From Parietichytrium sp. I65-24A (Eukaryota > Sar > Bigyra > Thraustochytrida > Thraustochytriidae), in the NCBI GenBank assembly GCA_012862575.1, contig BLSF01000014.1, positions 434,001 through 498,000 of the forward strand: a stretch of 64,000 bases of DNA, read 5' to 3'. A model generated the notes under the pieces. The model had not been told where the DNA came from, ran no database searches, and saw only the letters and a list, made by a program, of their open reading frames with translations. Shown here in pieces: positions 24,501 through 31,559 of this stretch (its first letter is position 1; each line of letters opens with the position of its first letter). Made by a program: the position numbers and the translations under genes.

Positions 24501-25752
24501 TAGTGAAAGCAAGAGGAAAGGCAACAAAAGGCGAACGGATGATGACAAACGCAGAGACTACTGCAAATGCATCTGCCGGGGTGACGGTGTTCCCAAGTAA
24601 AATATAAGCCCCAAAGGTGATCACGGAGGCTATGTTGGGGATGGCCACCGCGAAAGGCATCATGAAGCCTCTGTAATAGTGCAGTTTTCGGATCGCCTTC
24701 ATTTCCACGGCTCTAACGCCATTCAACAGAGCTAGCAGAGGAGTCTCCCAAGCGTTCAACTTGAGGACCTTGATGCCAAGCATCATTTCATTCACCTGCT
24801 TGACGCGAACGTCGGTCTGTATCATCTTCTTTTTCTGCAGAGTGGTTTGTAGGTAGCCAAACTTGACTGTGACAGGAACAAACAACGCCATCAGCAGCAC
24901 ACCGAAAAACACGGAGGGCCCCACATACATGTAAATATAGATAATACCTGCGATTAGAACCAAAGGAGCGCAGATAAATCGATTCCACTGCATCATCAAC
25001 TCTACTGGAATCTGAGCGTCTGTACTCAGCAAGTTCACAACTTTGCCGTTTGACAGTCCCTGCTTGCCCTCCTGGTCCAGCCTGAGAACCTGCTTGAAGA
25101 CGGCCAAGCTCAGCGCGTTTTTCAGCTGCAATCCGATGGTGACTCCCATGAACCTGCTGTGCGTCTGCAGCATTGTGGACACAATTTGCGACAGGAAAAG
25201 GCCGAACGCCAGCATATAACCCCGAACAGTCTGTGCAGTCCCATCCTGGAGAGCTAGTACCAGCAAGCGAAGGATGATGGGGCCAGCAAAACGGGTTCCC
25301 TCAAATAAAACCTCGAGAATGAAGCTGAAGACGAGTTTCCAGAAGAACATGTGGTAAGCAACGCGCCACACCGCAAACCTCTTATAGCTTTCTTTCTCTT
25401 CGTCCCAATATCTCCCCAGAATTTCCAAAAACTTTTCTGCGAGCATCTCGGGGTCGTCTACGCTCCTGAGCCGCCACAAGTTGTGCGTCTCGATCTGCTT
25501 CTGCTTGTACCCGGCGTGCACCAGCGACGTGATCCACAGGAAGAAGGTGCTTGACAACCACGACAGATGCTCAATGTTCTTGCCTTCCTCGTCGCTCCCG
25601 GGTCGGGCCACATTTTCCGCCTTCTTCACCTGCATCTCCACGTCGCGCTCTTGTTCGTCCCTGTTTCGCCGGCTGCTGAGCCACCTCAGCACCGGCATAC
25701 TCTTCCCACTCTTGCGCATTTTCCCTGCGGCTCCTTCCCTCTCAGCCGCCAT
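21553..25752 (-). CDS. ABC transporter, subfamily C (MRP type)
   Basis: A full ABC exporter of about 1,399 residues in the order TMD1-NBD1-TMD2-NBD2, without the extra N-terminal TMD0. ABCC proteins export glutathione, glucuronide and other organic-anion conjugates. NBD1 has Walker A GRIGDGKSS (about residue 555), signature LSGGQKARIALARA and Walker B VVFLDDPLSAVD. It has Asp instead of the catalytic Glu, and VTNQLHLL in place of the switch His, both usual for the degenerate NBD1 of plant-type ABCC proteins. NBD2 is canonical: GTTGSGKSTL, LSVGQRQLVCIARA, MMDEATASID and IAHRLE. I take the ATG at 25752 (MAAERE); the frame stays open 42 codons further but that part has no family support and contains a second ATG at 25755-region only. 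Membrane location (plasma membrane or vacuole) is not predictable here. Confidence 0.9.
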   Translation of the reverse strand: MAAEREGAAGKMRKSGKSMPVLRWLSSRRNRDEQERDVEMQVKKAENVARPGSDEEGKNIEHLSWLSSTFFLWITSLVHAGYKQKQIETHNLWRLRSVDDPEMLAEKFLEILGRYWDEEKESYKRFAVWRVAYHMFFWKLVFSFILEVLFEGTRFAGPIILRLLVLALQDGTAQTVRGYMLAFGLFLSQIVSTMLQTHSRFMGVTIGLQLKNALSLAVFKQVLRLDQEGKQGLSNGKVVNLLSTDAQIPVELMMQWNRFICAPLVLIAGIIYIYMYVGPSVFFGVLLMALFVPVTVKFGYLQTTLQKKKMIQTDVRVKQVNEMMLGIKVLKLNAWETPLLALLNGVRAVEMKAIRKLHYYRGFMMPFAVAIPNIASVITFGAYILLGNTVTPADAFAVVSAFVIIRSPFVAFPLAFTMFSRALVSANRFAEFFALKQIPESKLLQDSDQAMVQGVDLARSFHELHLSDSEAGALADDASNAISDSQPIAVSARNATFAWTLNRGVERKSAALNKNPSQQAGGEQEAVSPEDMGIQPFSLKNLNFEVRKGELVAIVGRIGDGKSSLISAALGEMRPMSGQIVVNGKLALCTQEPFIMNRTVRDNILFETPMDIDRYNATLEACSLIQDLKVLPASDLTEIGERGVNLSGGQKARIALARAVYSQPEVVFLDDPLSAVDAHVGKHIFTKCIGNFDGAALRNSTRIFVTNQLHLLEYMDRIILLQDGKILEQGTVAECLGREDSLIRALQRKHALEHKHQDEASVNEEGIEADLDVAAARVASSQSEHPADPENAANNKITIGNEEVEKSSKTKGTLVKDEAREEGQITWKVVKTYWLAGSLGSSTLALLVLASFFVAEGIFLAIDSWLAFYSQQSSEPVEEQTSKEVFLGVYFGITAGYFIVLMGRAVAYAAFSIEACRVLYYRLQNNVFYLPMEFFWQTPMGRVLNRMSKDTNDCDVMLPQSLQWLLMTLVRVVGVLVIISYTVPIFMVAVVPFLLLYLAIREYYRRASVSTQRIESILRSPIYSHLSETMQGVSILKAFRRVPQWLEVARRLVGLNHRAHFAVQAIQIWLSMRLEFLGGLIVFVTALCIVATDASPGLAGLAISYSLNIIVNLNMSVQMATQVESKMNAIERMIEYSEISNENNPEETPKAEAWPSKGHLVLEDVSLRYRENLDPAIRNVTLDIPPGTKVGIAGTTGSGKSTLMVALFRLAPISSGRILIDGQDISPLNVHDVRSVITCIPQDPVLFTSTLRKNLDPFDLYSDEDLWSAIDKAHLRKTVNGLPDGLASEISQGGENLSVGQRQLVCIARAVLRRSKIVMMDEATASIDRETDVLIQESIRTCFENATLLVIAHRLETILDLDSVLVMDNGQVAEYGPIPTLLANKKGKLSSLVKAANSA

Positions 25753-26988
25753 TTCCCTCTCAGCCGCCCTCACGGTTCCGTTCCCCACAAGTCCCCCACA
25801 AGTTCCCCACAAGTACCTGGCAAAGGCCCACACAACGCGGCCCCTTTCTTTCAACTCCCGGTCCCTCAACTTGTGCACTTGTGGGACTTGCAGTCACTCA
25901 GTTACACGAGTCACTCAGCTCCGCTGCTCCCGTCAGTTGCGGGTCTGCGGGTCTGCGGGGTACGCGCGCGCGTGCGTGCGGGAGTTTAGTGTGTGTTTAT
26001 GGGAGCGGCGGTAGGAGTGGGAGCTGCGGTCTGCGCAGCCAACTCCCCGAGCAGCGCGGGGAAAACTCCCTGATTCCGCGCGGGAGAACCCGCCGCAGCG
26101 ACGCGGAGAACCGGGCGCGCCGTTACGGGTTCCGCGCATCGGGGCGCGCGCGTACGCCACGGATTGCGTGCTCGGCCCGCGCTTGCGCCGAGGACGGCCG
26201 CGGAACCCGGGCCGTACGGCGGGTTCTCGAGCGGAGAACCCGCGGGACACGCGCTTGGCTCGCTGGGACGATCTGGCTTAGTCACTTGGCGTAAGTGGCT
26301 CTCTAGAACTGGGTCCGAAGATTTGTCAAAGATCTGGTCTTTAGTCGGAAGTTGGGGACCTTAGCGTTTTGCATAGCATTTTCTTCTTCTTCGACTTCCG
26401 ATGTGAATACAGTGAATACTTGGAATTTGGCAAGTCCGGGGAGTGGCAGACAAAGCTCTGCGAGCACAGGAGGCGATGGCCGCGGACTGAAACAAACTGA
26501 AACCGTCCAGCTTTCCAGATCTGAAGTCTGAAGATTCGGAAGACCGATCACAGTACTTAATCAAGAGTCCTTCCCTGCCACATGGCGCACCATGTTATTA
26601 TGATCATCCAACACTGGTGCTCCAGAAGATGCTCCAAATACCTCCAAACCCAACATCATCAGTACCTGTCGCCTCCGGTGCTAAGTCTTATTGTCGCAGT
26701 CGCTCTCCGTCCGTAAATATCAACCCGTTCTCTGCGCAATTGCACAGGAATGTTGGGCCAGTCGTTGCTAAGTTGCCAATAAGTTGCCGGCCAACACCGG
26801 TACCGGTACTCGAGTACTACTCGTTCCGTAACGGTCCGGTGAGCTGACAGAGCTGACTGACTGTTCACTGTTCAGTGGTACAACTGCTGCACCGGTATGT
26901 GCTTTGCAGACACCAAACTCGAGAGCGGAAGAAAGGACAGCGGGATAGATACGAAACATTGAAGAGGAAGGGCGCGAATCAAAGAAAA
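25753..26988. other. Divergent promoter region, G/C-rich
   Basis: Between the divergent ABCC and Lys-rich genes. A strongly G/C-rich block with CG-rich inverted motifs (for example around 26080-26260, repeated GGAGAACCCGC-like words) is followed by ordinary sequence. No gene recognised. Confidence 0.5.
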
Positions 26989-28293
26989 ATGGAGACTGAG
27001 AAAAGGGAGCGGTTAGAGGCGCTGAAGGTTCCTCAAGATGTCAAGGCGCTGCTCCGCAGTTTATGGACCGGGCAGAGCGAGGAGATTGTCGGTTCCCTCC
27101 CGAGCAAAAAGCGGGCATTCGTGAGGGCGTTTGCAAGCGCGGCCAAGGTGGAGTATTCAGGCTTATATAGGACCAAGGAAGATCGAACCAAGCAGGACGA
27201 TTTCCTTGTGAAGGGCCCGTTCAATGTGGGTGACTGTAACGTCGATGCAATTGAGGCGGAAATTTCAAAGTTGCTGGAGCAGAGGCGGTCGAAAGAGAAG
27301 CAGAGGCGCGCAAAAAGAGTTGAAGCCAGCAGAGCTGCTCGCGAAAGAGACGCCCTTGAAAAGAAGGGCGTGGCGGAGGAAGCAACTGTCGGAGACAGTG
27401 TTCCACCCGAGAACAAAGTGTCTAGCGAAGAAACTTCTCAGAAGGCAAAAAAGAAGCAAAAGAAACGGCCGAAACGTGCACAGAGCGCAAACGTACAGGA
27501 GGCACCTCTTGCAGAGGCAGAAATTTCGAAGGAAAAGGGAACGGCGAATGCAGTCCCGGAAGCTTCAATGATTGACACTGGCAATGAAGCAGTGAGTACC
27601 GAAAAAACAAAGATGAGGAGGACGCGCAAAAAGAAGAACCAGTCAGTGACAGAGAAAGAGAGAGATGCCGTTTCCTCTAACAACAACATTGTCGACGGAG
27701 CTGAAACTGCCCCTGCCATAGAGTCAGTCAGTCAATCTAAAAGTAAGCAAGCGAAACAGAGGAAGCCAAAGGGCAAGAAAGCAAAGAGCGAGCAAATTAC
27801 GAGCGCTCCCCATCAAGAGGAATCGAAAGCAGTTGAGAGTGCGGAAAGCTCTGGGGCTGAAGAGAAAAAGAGGAGGTCCAAAAACCGAAGAAAAGCTCCG
27901 ATGATTAAGCCTGGCAATGAGAGCACTAAAGAAGAAAAGGCCGAGGCTCCACCTGCAGGTGTTGAGAAGGACCCAAAACGTAAAACTAAGTCAGCGAAGA
28001 AAGTGAAGAATGAGAAGGCGTCCGAGCTTGCCGATACTTCCAAAACCCCCCTCCCTACTGAGGCCCAAGCCCCACAGCCAGGTGTCTCGAGCTCGGAGAC
28101 CAAAGACTCGGACGGAGAGAAGAAGCCAAAGAGAAACTGGCGGCCGCGGAAAGGAGCCAAACGGCAAGGTACTAACAACCCTGCCAAGAAGATTGTGCTC
28201 GATGCAAAATCTTCAAGCCCCAGAAAGAATCAGGAACAGCTGGTGAAAAACATTCCTTCAACTCAGCTTCAGCCCGAAACCAAAGAGGTCTAA
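26989..28293 (+). CDS. Unknown Lys/Ala-rich charged protein
   Basis: A 434-residue protein I cannot assign. The first 90 residues look folded: LEALKVPQDVKALLRSLWTG, then KKRAFVRAFASAAKVEYSGLY and DDFLVKGPFNVGD. The remainder is Lys/Glu/Ala/Ser-rich low-complexity sequence with recurring basic clusters (KKKQKKRPKRA, RRTRKKKN, KKRRSKNRRK, RPRKGAKRQG). Those clusters suggest nuclear or nucleolar location and nucleic-acid binding (inference). The frame is open upstream to a GTG at 26875, but the first ATG is at 26989. The stop lies 84 bp before the first permuted tRNA unit. Confidence 0.7.
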   Translation: METEKRERLEALKVPQDVKALLRSLWTGQSEEIVGSLPSKKRAFVRAFASAAKVEYSGLYRTKEDRTKQDDFLVKGPFNVGDCNVDAIEAEISKLLEQRRSKEKQRRAKRVEASRAARERDALEKKGVAEEATVGDSVPPENKVSSEETSQKAKKKQKKRPKRAQSANVQEAPLAEAEISKEKGTANAVPEASMIDTGNEAVSTEKTKMRRTRKKKNQSVTEKERDAVSSNNNIVDGAETAPAIESVSQSKSKQAKQRKPKGKKAKSEQITSAPHQEESKAVESAESSGAEEKKRRSKNRRKAPMIKPGNESTKEEKAEAPPAGVEKDPKRKTKSAKKVKNEKASELADTSKTPLPTEAQAPQPGVSSSETKDSDGEKKPKRNWRPRKGAKRQGTNNPAKKIVLDAKSSSPRKNQEQLVKNIPSTQLQPETKEV

Positions 28294-28377
28294 TCGAGTA
28301 ATCGTTTAAACGTTCTCCAAACTCTACTTATTGTCTTGCCTTGAACTGTATCCCAACCAAGTGGTCTGTCCAAAGAT

Positions 28378-28459
28378 CGCGGGAGACCCGGGTTCAATTC
28401 CCGGTCGTGGAATAGCTTCTAATCCGCGATAGTATAGTGGTAAGTATCCCCGCCTGTCA
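28378..28459 (+). tRNA. Permuted tRNA-Asp(GTC), copy 1
   Basis: The 3' half of tRNA-Asp (28378-28412, from position 38 through the T arm to the acceptor end GTCGTGGA plus A) comes first. A 10-bp spacer (28413-28422) follows, then the 5' half (28423-28459), starting TCCGCGA and ending at A37 after anticodon GTC. The acceptor arms TCCGCGA/TCGTGGA and anticodon arms CCCGC/GCGGG pair. A box TAGTATAGTGG and B box GGTTCAATTCC match consensus but in reversed order. No 5' half lies upstream. Sequence outside the unit is complementary (GTCC before it, GGAC after it), as needed for a bulge-helix-bulge splice. A T7 run follows within 20 bp. Confidence 0.85.
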
Positions 28460-28757
28460 AGGACTCACTCGGTTAATCTTTTTTTCACTAGTGATTTTTG
28501 TTAGTGCTGCACTTGTCACATTGTGGATCTCGTTGCTCAAGTTGAAAAACTCTACTCATTGAATTTTTATCTACGAGCTCTGTCACAGGTGGCGCAGCCA
28601 ACATGTGAAAGACGTGCTCCAGGTCAGGTGCAGGTGCATGGTCATTCTAATTTTTTCATGAACGGAACCAGAACAGAATTTTTTTGGAATTCGAAATTAC
28701 GAAAAGCAGTATGTTTGCTGAGAGAGATTCGGAAGTAACCAACTGGTAGCACAGCTT
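28460..28757. other. Spacer between permuted tRNA copies 1 and 2
   Basis: About 298 bp with no gene recognised. If the array were read as intron-containing tRNAs this would be the intron, but it contains T-runs that would stop Pol III. Confidence 0.6.
28479..28485 (+). terminator. Pol III T-run after permuted tRNA copy 1
   Basis: Seven consecutive T residues 20 bp after the 5' half, the position and form of an RNA polymerase III terminator. Confidence 0.65.
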
Positions 28758-28839
28758 CGCGGGAGACCCGGGTTCAATTCCCGGTCGTGGAATAGTTTCT
28801 AATCCGCGATAGTATAGTGGTAAGTATCCCCGCCTGTCA
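28758..28839 (+). tRNA. Permuted tRNA-Asp(GTC), copy 2
   Basis: Same architecture as copy 1: 3' half 28758-28792, spacer 28793-28802 (one base different from copy 1), 5' half 28803-28839. Both tRNA halves are identical to the other copies. The outer flanks pair very well: upstream AACTGGTAGC with downstream GTTGCCAGTT (10 bp, two G-T wobbles). Next to it upstream ACAG can pair with CTGT of the anticodon loop (4 bp). That leaves a 3-nt bulge CA|A at the 5' splice site, close to a canonical bulge-helix-bulge; the other bulge would be 4 nt. Confidence 0.87.
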
Positions 28840-28852
28840 AGTTGCCAGTTTC

Positions 28853-28869
28853 TTTTTTCCTTTTTTTTT
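28853..28869 (+). terminator. Pol III T-run after permuted tRNA copy 2
   Basis: T6, CC, then T9 beginning 14 bp after the 5' half; a strong Pol III terminator. Confidence 0.7.
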
Positions 28870-28974
28870 GGCTTAGTCAACACTACTGCTATTCTACTCC
28901 TACTGCGGATGTAGTAAGTGGAGTAGATGAAACTTGCGTTTTGAGATGTTTTCAACACTAAATTACTAAAAGGG

Positions 28975-28982
28975 TATATAAA
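28975..28982 (+). promoter_or_regulatory. TATA-like box upstream of tRNA copy 3
   Basis: TATATAAA about 44 bp before the unit. No equally good match precedes copies 1 and 2, so its role is uncertain. Confidence 0.3.
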
Positions 28983-29025
28983 TGCTTGCTCACTCAAACT
29001 GCCAACCAAGTAGCTAGCACAGCAA

Positions 29026-29107
29026 CGCGGGAGACCCGGGTTCAATTCCCGGTCGTGGAATAGTTTCTAATCCGCGATAGTATAGTGGTAAGTATCCCCG
29101 CCTGTCA
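29026..29107 (+). tRNA. Permuted tRNA-Asp(GTC), copy 3
   Basis: 3' half 29026-29060, spacer 29061-29070, 5' half 29071-29107. The flanks differ from those of copies 1 and 2 yet pair again: upstream GCTAG with downstream CTAGC, and further out CCAA with TTGG. Upstream ACAG can again pair with anticodon-loop CTGT. No 3' half follows downstream, so this copy cannot be the start of an ordinary intron-containing gene. A T14 run begins 13 bp after the unit. Confidence 0.87.
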
Positions 29108-29119
29108 AACTAGCATTGG

Positions 29120-29133
29120 TTTTTTTTTTTTTT
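29120..29133 (+). terminator. Pol III T-run after permuted tRNA copy 3
   Basis: Fourteen consecutive T residues 13 bp after the 5' half. Confidence 0.7.
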
Positions 29134-29581
29134 CACTTTTGGGTGTGTTTTCTGTTTTCTCTCATTTTCTTTTTTCCATTCTGTTCCCGTTCAAACCTCT
29201 TCTCCAATCCAACAAAGAACACAGAGACATCCGCAACATCCGCAACATCCGCAGGCGGTTTGCAAGTCAAGTTGACAAATGAGTTTGACATTTCACATCA
29301 TTTCACCGTCAAGAAACAAGATGTTCATTGACAACCAAAGTGAGATCAGTGAGACCAAACATAGTACTGATTAACCTTTTGCTAATCGGTGTTTCATGAT
29401 GGATTTGCCTTTCCTTGACCTGAGCATCTTGTGCACAGCAAAAGACAAAAGGCATGAGGACATAATTACATAAGACAAAAGGCAAGTCAAAGCTGTGTCG
29501 GTGTACGTGTCCGTGTACGTGAACGCAGCCGCAGGACTTGGTAAGAAGAGGAGAGAGGGTCGAACCAAAAAACCAAAAGGA

Positions 29582-30271
29582 ATGGCGGCCAAGACGCTGA
29601 TCCGCGTGGAGGTGGTGTCCGACGTGGTGTGACCTTTCTGCTTCTTGGGCAAGCGTAGGCTGGAGAAGGCTGTAGCGAGCGTGCTCGAAGCGCGACCGTC
29701 GACGATGGAGCTGGAGGTCCATTGGAAGCCTTTCTTTCTGGACTCTTCGCTGCCCAAGGAAGGAGTGGACAAGACGCAGAGGTATGAGAGCAAATTTGGA
29801 AAGGAGAGGTTCCAACAGATGGTGCCAAGAATGAAGCAGACCGGGTTGAAAGAGGGCATCGAGTTTTCTTATGGAGGCAAAGTGGCGAATACAATGGACG
29901 CGCACAGAGTGCTAGATCTTGCGCTTGAGAAAGGGGGCTACCAGGCACAGAATGAAGTCGCCGAGGTCCTCTTTCACAACTATTTTGAGCAAGAGAAAAA
30001 CATTGGAGACAATGAGGTTCTTCGCATGGCGTACGGGTCTGTTTTCGGTGGCGCGGATGCTGACGCGGAGGTGATGAGTATGCTCAACTCAGAAGAGCGC
30101 ATTGAAAAGGTCAGGTCTGAGGCTTCACAGTACAGAAACAAGTTCGGAGTCGACGGCGTTCCGTTCTTCATATTCTACAAAAACGACCAACGTGTATTTT
30201 GCTTCTCTGGTGCCCAGGAGTCCAGCTATTTTGAGCGTTCCTTGCTCACTATACTGGACGAAAAGCCTTGA
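29582..30271 (+). CDS. FrnE/DsbA-family thioredoxin-fold protein with in-frame TGA (probable selenoprotein)
   Basis: A 229-codon reading from ATG at 29582 has a single in-frame TGA at 29630-29632 (codon 17). It falls in VVSDVV-[TGA]-PFCFLGKRRLE. FrnE-like members of the DsbA family have SDVVCPWCYIGKRRLE here, so TGA replaces the first Cys of the redox CxxC motif, the classic position of selenocysteine (UPFC). Beyond it the frame is intact to the normal family length. It carries EGIEFSYGGKVANTMDAHR, the helical insert, and GVDGVPFFIF with the cis-Pro loop opposite the active site. FrnE proteins are thiol oxidoreductases or disulfide isomerases; no signal peptide is visible, so it may be cytosolic. 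Sec decoding needs a SECIS element in the 3' UTR, for which only a weak candidate was found. The alternative is a nonsense mutation or sequencing error. Confidence 0.8.
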
Positions 30272-30344
30272 AGCAGGCGTTTCGAACTGAGTTGCCTTGC
30301 AAAAGTGAAGTTAAACTTGGCATTGCGATTTGGCATGAACAACT

Positions 30345-30389
30345 ATGACGGCGGGTTCCGCAGAAATTCTAATGGCGACCCAGCGTGGA
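30345..30389 (+). promoter_or_regulatory. Weak SECIS-like hairpin candidate in 3' UTR
   Basis: ATGA at 30345-30348, AAA at 30364-30366 in a potential apical loop, GGGTT/GACCC pairing between them, and GGAC closing at 30387-30390 could supply the ATGA...AA...GA signature. The lower stem is poor. Proposed only because the gene upstream needs a SECIS if its TGA is Sec. Confidence 0.2.
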
Positions 30390-31039
30390 CGCCTCAGGAA
30401 CCTTTTTGCCCGAGAAACGAGAGCCGTTCGCGCCGAACATTCTACGATGCTACTGTCGTAAGATCTCCGTCCTCTCCTTCAGGAGACCTGACGGTGGCAT
30501 GTGAGCTAGTTGGCGTGAACGGTGTTCATGATGAATCATTTGCCTTGTAAATTCTTTGCTCCAGCCGTTTTCCTACTTTGGACGGAGGCAATAAACTAAT
30601 AAAAAGCCAATTAAACCAAGTGAGCTAGCTGCAACCGACCATATCGAGTGACAGGCTGCCTTTTCGTTTTGCAAGCTTGATGTACTGGCTTGTGTCCATC
30701 CTCGTTCAAAGGATTAATTCCCTCAGCCTCCACTTCCATTCACGATCCCAATCAACTCCACTCCTTCCACTCGCGCAACTCAAACCCGCGCTTTCACATC
30801 CCCTTCCACTCTCTCCGCCATTTCTCCTTCCTCCCTTCCTCCCTTGCAACATCTAGCATTTCTCCTCCAAAGATACACCACCGCAGCATACCTCTAGGGA
30901 GCTCACTAGCACCGCCTGGCGTAAACACTAGGAGCCTGAGAACGCAGGAAACAACTGCAGCTGAAGAAAACGAAGAGCACACATAAGGGGCCTACGCGAA
31001 GAGGGCTCGGAGGTACGCGCACCCAGAGCTGCACGACGC

Positions 31040-31133
31040 TGAGGAACGAAGGAACAGAGGAACAGCGGTACGGAGGAACAGAGGAACAGAGGAACAGAGG
31101 AACAGAGGAACAGAGGAACGGAGGAACGAAGGA
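31040..31133. repeat. GGAACAGA decamer-like repeat
   Basis: About eight copies of a GGAACAGA/GGAACGGA-type unit of about 9-10 bp. Confidence 0.85.
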
Positions 31134-31408
31134 AGTTGTTCGCCTGGCGCTGCTCGTGACTGCGAGTGAGTGCTCTACTACGCACGAGCACGTCGCTGCG
31201 TTGCTGCGTTGCTGCGTTGTTGCGCCGACTCGCGCACGGTGCCTGCGTTTGTGCGTGACCGTGCTCTGGATTTGCGTGCACGAGATCCTCTGAGAGCTTG
31301 TCCGCTTTTCAACGTGTTTGCTCCTCTCGTGCGAATTTCACGGCGCAGGAGCCGAGGGGTGGGAGGGAACTTGACTGGCGGTTGGCAGTTGGCAGCTAGT
31401 GGCTGGCG

Positions 31409-31496
31409 ATTGGAAATTGAGAATTGGAAATTGGAAATTGGGAATTGGGAATTGGGAATTGAGAATTGGAAATTGGGAATTGGGAATTGGAAATTG
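31409..31496. repeat. GGAATTG/GGAAATT heptamer repeat
   Basis: About twelve copies of a 7-bp unit (GGGAATT, GGAAATT, GAGAATT variants) ending about 64 bp before the transportin ATG, so within its promoter or 5' UTR. Confidence 0.88.
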
Positions 31497-31559
31497 CGGA
31501 TCGCCGAGACCCCGCAGGGCTCGAGTAGTAGGGCGTAGAGTCGCCGCCGCGGATCGAAG

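Larger units (their letters stand above)
30390..31559. other. Intergenic region with short tandem repeats
   Basis: No gene recognised. A hairpin-forming segment (CCGTC...GACGG) at about 30467-30494 probably lies in the 3' UTR of the FrnE-like gene. Two repeat tracts upstream of the transportin gene are listed separately. Confidence 0.5.

Noticed and set aside
28378-29107. Reading the tRNA-Asp halves as ordinary genes with introns of about 190-300 bp
   Set aside because: It would leave an orphan 3' half at the left end and an orphan 5' half at the right end, needs very long tRNA introns, and places Pol III T-runs inside the introns.
30305-30550. 81-codon open frame after the FrnE-like gene
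   Set aside because: Lies in the 3' UTR, no features; more likely non-coding sequence that may contain a SECIS.
31409-31496. Heptamer tract as an interstitial telomere
   Set aside because: The unit GGGAATT differs from the known TTTAGGG and TTAGGG repeats and is surrounded by coding DNA.
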